NCBI RefSeq assembly: GCF_018881795.1
Contig: NZ_JACVPQ010000001.1
Location: 186,001 to 250,000 of the forward strand
DNA length: 64,000 nucleotides
Direction: 5' to 3'
Source of the DNA: Polynucleobacter sp. MWH-Jannik1A5
Lineage (GTDB): Bacteria > Pseudomonadota > Gammaproteobacteria > Burkholderiales > Burkholderiaceae
Positions 59,837 to 64,000 of the stretch are shown here, piece after piece. A program made the position numbers and the translations under genes. Below the pieces are notes generated by a model. The model was given only the letters and a program-made list of their open reading frames with translations. It made no database searches and was not told the origin of the DNA. Within the stretch, counting starts at the first letter, position 1, and every line of letters begins with the position of its first letter.

Positions 59837-62104
59837 TTAAAGAGTAATGTCGCGCTCTTGTCTGACGCAATCCACGTAGTACTCACTCTTTCCATCAACG
59901 CTAGTTTTCACTAAACCGTGGATATCCGTTTCAAATCCAGGGAACTGCTCGTTGAAGTCTCTAGCAAAGTAGAGATAGTCAACAATGCGCTTATTAAAAC
60001 GCTCGCCTGGAATGAGCAATGGAATGCCGGGAGGATATGGCGTTACCAACATGGCTGTCACGCGCCCCTCTAATTGGTCTAGCGGAACACGATCGACTTG
60101 TTTGTGCGCCATCTTTGCCCATGCTTCTGAAGGCATCATGGCAGGAACCATGTCAGAGGTGTACATCTCCGTAGTCATGCGCGCTACATCACGACTCTTA
60201 TAGAACTCATGAATTTGTTGGCAGATATCCTTTAAGCCAACACGTTCATAACGTGGGTGCTTTGCTACAAACTCAGGCAATACCTTCCACAAAGGCGCAT
60301 TTTTATCAAAATGGTCTTTGAACTGTTGCAACTCTGTTACGAGAGTATTCCAACGCCCCTTGGTAATGCCGATGGTGAACATGATGAAGAAGGAATACAA
60401 ACCGCACTTCTCTACGATCACACCGTGTTCGGCAAGGTATTTAGTAACGATGCTAGCCGGAATGCCCATAGAGCCAAAGTTACCCTCAATATCTAAGCCA
60501 GGCGTTACTACTGTTGCCTTAATAGGATCGAGCATGTTGAAGTCTTTGGCTAACTTACCAAAGTCATGCCAAGCTGCGGAGGGCTCCAAGACCCAATCTG
60601 AGCGCTCGCCAATCCCCTCTTCAGCCAAATGATCTGGGCCCCAGACCTTAAACCACCAATCGGCTCCAAATTTATCATCCACTTCACGCATTGCACGACG
60701 GAAGTCCATTGCTTCAGCAATAGATTCCTCAACAAGAGTTGTGCCTCCAGGAGATTCCATCATGGCGGCAGAGACGTCGCATGAAGCAATAATCGCGTAC
60801 TGTGGGCTAGTTGACGTGTGCATCAAATAAGCTTCATTGAAACAGTCGCGATCCAGCTTTGTATCTTCTGCATCCTGCACCAACACTTGAGATGCCTGGG
60901 ATAAGCCAGCCAATAACTTATGGGTTGACTGGGTAGCAAACATCAAACTCTTCTTGGTACGCTTGCGGTCTGAGCCAATGGCATGCATATCCTTATAAAA
61001 AGGGTGAAAGGCAGCATGCGGTAACCAAGCTTCGTCAAAATGCAAAGAGTCGACTTTGCCATCGAGCATCTCTTTAATCATCTCAACGTTATAGACGATG
61101 CCGTCATAGGTACTTTGCGTCAACGTCATGACACGAGGTACGACGTTCTTGTCCTTAATGAATGGATTGGCATCAATTTTCTTCTTGATGTTTTTCCACT
61201 CAAACTCTTCTTTAGGAATCGGACCAATGATGCCCAAGTGATTACGGGTAGGCATCAAGAAGATAGGAATCGCGCCCATCATGGTGATGGAATGAATAAC
61301 TGATTTATGGCAATTGCGGTCTACCAGAACAACGTCGCCAGGAGCAACGGTGGAATGCCAAACAATCTTGTTGGAAGTAGATGTGCCGTTAGTGACAAAG
61401 AATAAATGGTCTGCATTAAAGATGCGGGCGGCATTGCGCTCGCTCTGCAATACAGGACCGGTATGGTCTAAGAGTTGGCCTAATTCCTCAACGGCATTAC
61501 AAACGTCTGCGCGCAGCATGTTTTCACCAAAGAATTGATGGAACATGCGGCCTACCGGGCTCTTTAAAAAGGCAACACCGCCTGAGTGACCTGGGCAATG
61601 CCATGAATAGGAGCCTTCAGAAGCGTAGTTCGTTAACGCGCGGAAGAATGGTGGCGCTAGAGAATCTAAATACACTTTTGCTTCACGAATAATGTGACGC
61701 GCAACGAACTCAGGTGTATCTTCATTCATATGAATGAAGCCATGCAACTCACGCAAGATGTCATTCGGCATATGACGTGAAGTACGAGTTTCACCATATA
61801 AGAAGATTGGAATATCTTCATTACGCTTACGAACCTCAGTAATAAATGCACGGAGGTTATTTAAAGCAGGAAGATCATGGTCTTCAGAATCGGAATCAAA
61901 CTCCTCATCATCAATCGAGACAATGAAAGTGGAGGCGCGTGATGCCTGCTGGGCAAAAGAAGTTAGGTCGCCATAGCTGGTTAAGCCAATAACTTCCATA
62001 CCTTCATTCTCAATCGCCTCAGCGAGGTCACGAATTCCTGAACCCGAAATATTCTCCGAGCGGAAGTCCTCATCAATAATGATGATTGGGAAACGAAATT
62101 TCAT
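59837..62104 (-). CDS. Arginine/lysine/ornithine decarboxylase (PLP fold type I)
   Basis: 755-residue inducible-type basic amino-acid decarboxylase. The N-terminal receiver-like wing domain (1-130) is followed by the PLP domain with HFDEAWLPHA (D357) and the lysine K396 in QSTHKLLAGL that binds PLP. Lysine, ornithine and arginine enzymes share this design and cannot be split here. I chose ATG 62104 with GGGGAG five bases upstream; it overlaps the KirBac stop by four bases (ATGA). The product would be a polyamine or agmatine and it consumes protons. Confidence 0.92.
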   Translation of the reverse strand: MKFRFPIIIIDEDFRSENISGSGIRDLAEAIENEGMEVIGLTSYGDLTSFAQQASRASTFIVSIDDEEFDSDSEDHDLPALNNLRAFITEVRKRNEDIPIFLYGETRTSRHMPNDILRELHGFIHMNEDTPEFVARHIIREAKVYLDSLAPPFFRALTNYASEGSYSWHCPGHSGGVAFLKSPVGRMFHQFFGENMLRADVCNAVEELGQLLDHTGPVLQSERNAARIFNADHLFFVTNGTSTSNKIVWHSTVAPGDVVLVDRNCHKSVIHSITMMGAIPIFLMPTRNHLGIIGPIPKEEFEWKNIKKKIDANPFIKDKNVVPRVMTLTQSTYDGIVYNVEMIKEMLDGKVDSLHFDEAWLPHAAFHPFYKDMHAIGSDRKRTKKSLMFATQSTHKLLAGLSQASQVLVQDAEDTKLDRDCFNEAYLMHTSTSPQYAIIASCDVSAAMMESPGGTTLVEESIAEAMDFRRAMREVDDKFGADWWFKVWGPDHLAEEGIGERSDWVLEPSAAWHDFGKLAKDFNMLDPIKATVVTPGLDIEGNFGSMGIPASIVTKYLAEHGVIVEKCGLYSFFIMFTIGITKGRWNTLVTELQQFKDHFDKNAPLWKVLPEFVAKHPRYERVGLKDICQQIHEFYKSRDVARMTTEMYTSDMVPAMMPSEAWAKMAHKQVDRVPLDQLEGRVTAMLVTPYPPGIPLLIPGERFNKRIVDYLYFARDFNEQFPGFETDIHGLVKTSVDGKSEYYVDCVRQERDITL

Positions 62105-63018
62105 AAATACTCCCCTACTAACTTGTCCGATGTATTCGGAACCCACTTATCAAAATTGGTTAGATCAATGACTCGATCGCCGTCTGGTAATGCTGTGACT
62201 ATATCGACGAATGTCGCATTTTGCTGCACATCTTTAGGCAAGTAAACATGTCGAGCATAGACTTGATTGGCTAAGCTCTCGTGATAGCCGGTAAAAGTAA
62301 TGAGAAGATGCCACTGACGTTCAATGGCGGCCTTACCCAAGTAATCCTTTAGGGCGCTTGTTTCATCAATACTGTGCATCGCTGTCCAGGTCAATGAGAA
62401 CACAGGACTCTCTGAACGATGTAACGGTAACTCGACTGAACGACGATAGCGCTCACCTTCAGCTGTCATACTCTCCGCAATCAACCAAAGTCTTAACTGC
62501 GCCTCAACAATATGAGAACTGCGATCATTGGCTACGCGAAACTTAAACGTTTGTACGCCATCATGGCTGCCTATCACTGCCACTTTAGAGAAACGTACTC
62601 CAGCAGTCGGCCTCGTAAAACGCGCAAACGCCAAACCAGTGGTTAATGCGGAATACACAATCCCAAAGAAGGCTTCAAATGTCACTATGGCATTTGCCCA
62701 ATGACCGATTGGTGTCATACGACCATAACCAATGGTGGCCATGGTTTGCACGCTAAAGAAAAAGACATCCAGCAAAGAGCCAGGCTGAGCATGGGTAATC
62801 GCGCCATCACCACAAGCTAAATAGGCAAACGCAAATAAGAGATTGGCTCCAAGATAAACGAAGACAACCAGCAGCATAAAGCTGCCCCAGCTGGTACCTA
62901 ATAGCCAGTGATAAAAATTATTTTCTGGACGCGCAATTTCAGTACGCGAGAGTGTGGCGCGATATTCATCTAAGTTAATCCGCGCAGGACGGCGATTAAA
63001 CGGAAATAATTTACGCAC
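62101..63018 (-). CDS. Inward-rectifier K+ channel (KirBac type)
   Basis: 305-residue channel subunit. Two membrane helices (about 45-70 and 105-130) flank the pore loop with the filter T95-I-G-Y-G99. A cytoplasmic immunoglobulin-like Kir domain occupies 140-290. The start is GTG at 63018, 12 bases after dcd; no good ribosome site is seen. The stop overlaps the decarboxylase ATG, so channel and enzyme are made together. This coupling of a K+ channel with a decarboxylase may hint at pH or charge balance, but that is inference. Confidence 0.92.
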   Translation of the reverse strand: MRKLFPFNRRPARINLDEYRATLSRTEIARPENNFYHWLLGTSWGSFMLLVVFVYLGANLLFAFAYLACGDGAITHAQPGSLLDVFFFSVQTMATIGYGRMTPIGHWANAIVTFEAFFGIVYSALTTGLAFARFTRPTAGVRFSKVAVIGSHDGVQTFKFRVANDRSSHIVEAQLRLWLIAESMTAEGERYRRSVELPLHRSESPVFSLTWTAMHSIDETSALKDYLGKAAIERQWHLLITFTGYHESLANQVYARHVYLPKDVQQNATFVDIVTALPDGDRVIDLTNFDKWVPNTSDKLVGEYL

Positions 63019-63030
63019 TGCCGTAATGGC

Positions 63031-63597
63031 TTAGGTCTTAGGCAGGGTAACGCCCCGCTGACCTTGATACTTACCACCGCGATCTTTATACGATGTGCCA
63101 CATACTTCATCACTCTCAAAAAAGAGTACTTGTGCGCACCCTTCGCCCGCATAAATCTTGGCAGGCAATGGAGTGGTATTTGAAAACTCTAAAGTGACAT
63201 AGCCCTCCCACTCAGGCTCGAATGGTGTGACGTTCACAATAATGCCGCAACGCGCATATGTACTCTTACCAACGCAAACAGTTAATACGCTACGTGGAAT
63301 CTTGAAGTACTCAACCGTTCTTGCTAGCGCAAATGAATTTGGCGGAATGATGCAAACATCGCCCTTGAAATCGACGAAGGATTGTTCATCAAAATTCTTT
63401 GGGTCAACGATGGTGCTATTGATGTTGGTAAAGATTTTGAATTCGTCTGCGCAACGAATGTCATAGCCATAGCTTGAGGTGCCATAACTTACGATTTTGT
63501 TGCCGGCGGCGTCTTGGCGAACTTGCCCAGGTTCAAATGGGCTGATCATGCCTTGCTCGCCCATGCGGCGGATCCAGTGGTCAGATTTAATAGTCAT
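63031..63597 (-). CDS. dcd: dCTP deaminase
   Basis: 188-residue trimeric enzyme that deaminates dCTP to dUTP for thymidylate synthesis. Conserved parts: [48 protein letters not shown] and the C-terminal [14 protein letters not shown] (glycine-rich lid). Length is standard. It begins the leftward run dcd-kir-decarboxylase; dcd next to this decarboxylase is common in Burkholderiales. Confidence 0.96.
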   Translation of the reverse strand: MTIKSDHWIRRMGEQGMISPFEPGQVRQDAAGNKIVSYGTSSYGYDIRCADEFKIFTNINSTIVDPKNFDEQSFVDFKGDVCIIPPNSFALARTVEYFKIPRSVLTVCVGKSTYARCGIIVNVTPFEPEWEGYVTLEFSNTTPLPAKIYAGEGCAQVLFFESDEVCGTSYKDRGGKYQGQRGVTLPKT

Positions 63598-63637
63598 GGG
63601 CGAATTGTAAAACCTTCGCCCCTACCTGCCCACGAAT

Positions 63638-64000
63638 TTATTGGGGTTTTTGGCTAAAAACGACCCTCTCCGGGGCGTTATAGATCTCGAAGTGTTTGCC
63701 CGAACAACGGGAGAGAATAGTGAGATTGGTTTTGCGGGCCAGCTCCAAGCCCATCAAAGTTACCCCTGAGCGGGTCAAGAGGAAGGGAATGCCCATCTGA
63801 GCACCCTTGATGACCATCTCTGAGGTCAGGCGTCCAGTGGTAAAGAAAATGAGGTCTCTACCGGGCTTATTGGCTAGCCACATCAACCCAGAAATCGAGT
63901 CAACCGCGTTATGGCGACCAACATCCTCAATGAAATGCAAAAGGCGGACACCCTCACTACCATCGCGCTCAAAAACTGCACAGGCATGGACTGAACCGGA
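63638..64000 (-). CDS. fdhD: Formate dehydrogenase accessory sulfurtransferase FdhD, C-terminal part (cut by window edge)
   Basis: The frame is open to the last base, so the gene begins beyond the window; 120 residues are visible. The conserved start of this part, GSVHACAVFERDG, leads to FIEDVGRHNAVDSI, then GLMWLANKPGRDLIFFTTGRL and TSEMVIKGAQMGIPFLLTRSG, all typical of FdhD, which moves sulfur from IscS to the molybdenum cofactor of formate dehydrogenase. The active cysteines lie in the missing N-terminal half. Confidence 0.95.
   Translation of the reverse strand, partial: SGSVHACAVFERDGSEGVRLLHFIEDVGRHNAVDSISGLMWLANKPGRDLIFFTTGRLTSEMVIKGAQMGIPFLLTRSGVTLMGLELARKTNLTILSRCSGKHFEIYNAPERVVFSQKPQ

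Overview
The window looks like a compact betaproteobacterial chromosome (order Burkholderiales). Moderate G+C, very short intergenic gaps and the gene set point to a small-genome freshwater lineage such as Polynucleobacter. The supporting markers are trxB divergent from ftsK-lolA-serS, a tandem cyanophycin synthetase pair, Bug-type TctC with TctAB, a DUF2946-headed copper operon, hemC-hemD and dcd. The genus is inferred from gene content and protein style; no search was run.

Layout. 1-6013: tail of a LysR regulator, then glycolate oxidase glcDEF and a lactate/glycolate permease. 6064-9820: a small phage-derived or satellite-like island abutting a tRNA-Ser(CGA). It holds a large terminase, a TerS-like protein, a small protein, a DUF1376 replication protein whose gene carries a dense repeat cluster, a divergent control region, a 42-aa basic peptide and an AlpA regulator. 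9958-20652: housekeeping genes (serS, lolA, ftsK, trxB, membrane and soluble pyrophosphatases, nadE, glnB). 20712-24404: a RodZ-like protein, an orphan FixJ-type response regulator and ilvD.

24489-29404: a leftward operon that reads as copper acquisition and delivery (CruR-like DUF2946 leader protein, TonB receptor, BNR-repeat periplasmic protein, TlpA-like thioredoxin, PCuAC chaperone). 29498-32653: a tripartite tricarboxylate transporter. 32953-40743: a cyanophycin locus, in which a DUF1854 protein and an unusual ABC exporter diverge from cphA' and cphA. 40833-47736: fbp, pepN, a GDT1-family cation exporter with a structured leader, alanine dehydrogenase and an amino-acid permease. 47981-54422: tcdA, pdxH, msrA, an aldehyde dehydrogenase, a LeuE-like exporter, a DEAD-box helicase with a hairpin leader, and ubiC. 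54439-64000: hemDC, argH, an orphan TRAP QM pair, and a leftward set of a basic amino-acid decarboxylase, a KirBac K+ channel, dcd and partial fdhD.

How they fit together. The first block takes up and oxidises two-carbon and three-carbon acids from water. The cyanophycin genes store N as Asp-Arg polymer, next to nitrogen signalling (glnB), argH and a basic amino-acid decarboxylase elsewhere in the window. The copper operon probably supplies copper to respiratory oxidases. The least explained parts are the tRNA-Ser island (repeat cluster inside its replication gene, two possible unlisted small proteins, no integrase), the cyanophycin-linked ABC/DUF1854 pair with the degenerate CphA', and several hairpin leaders (DEAD-box helicase, GDT1 exporter, cruR/TonB junction).
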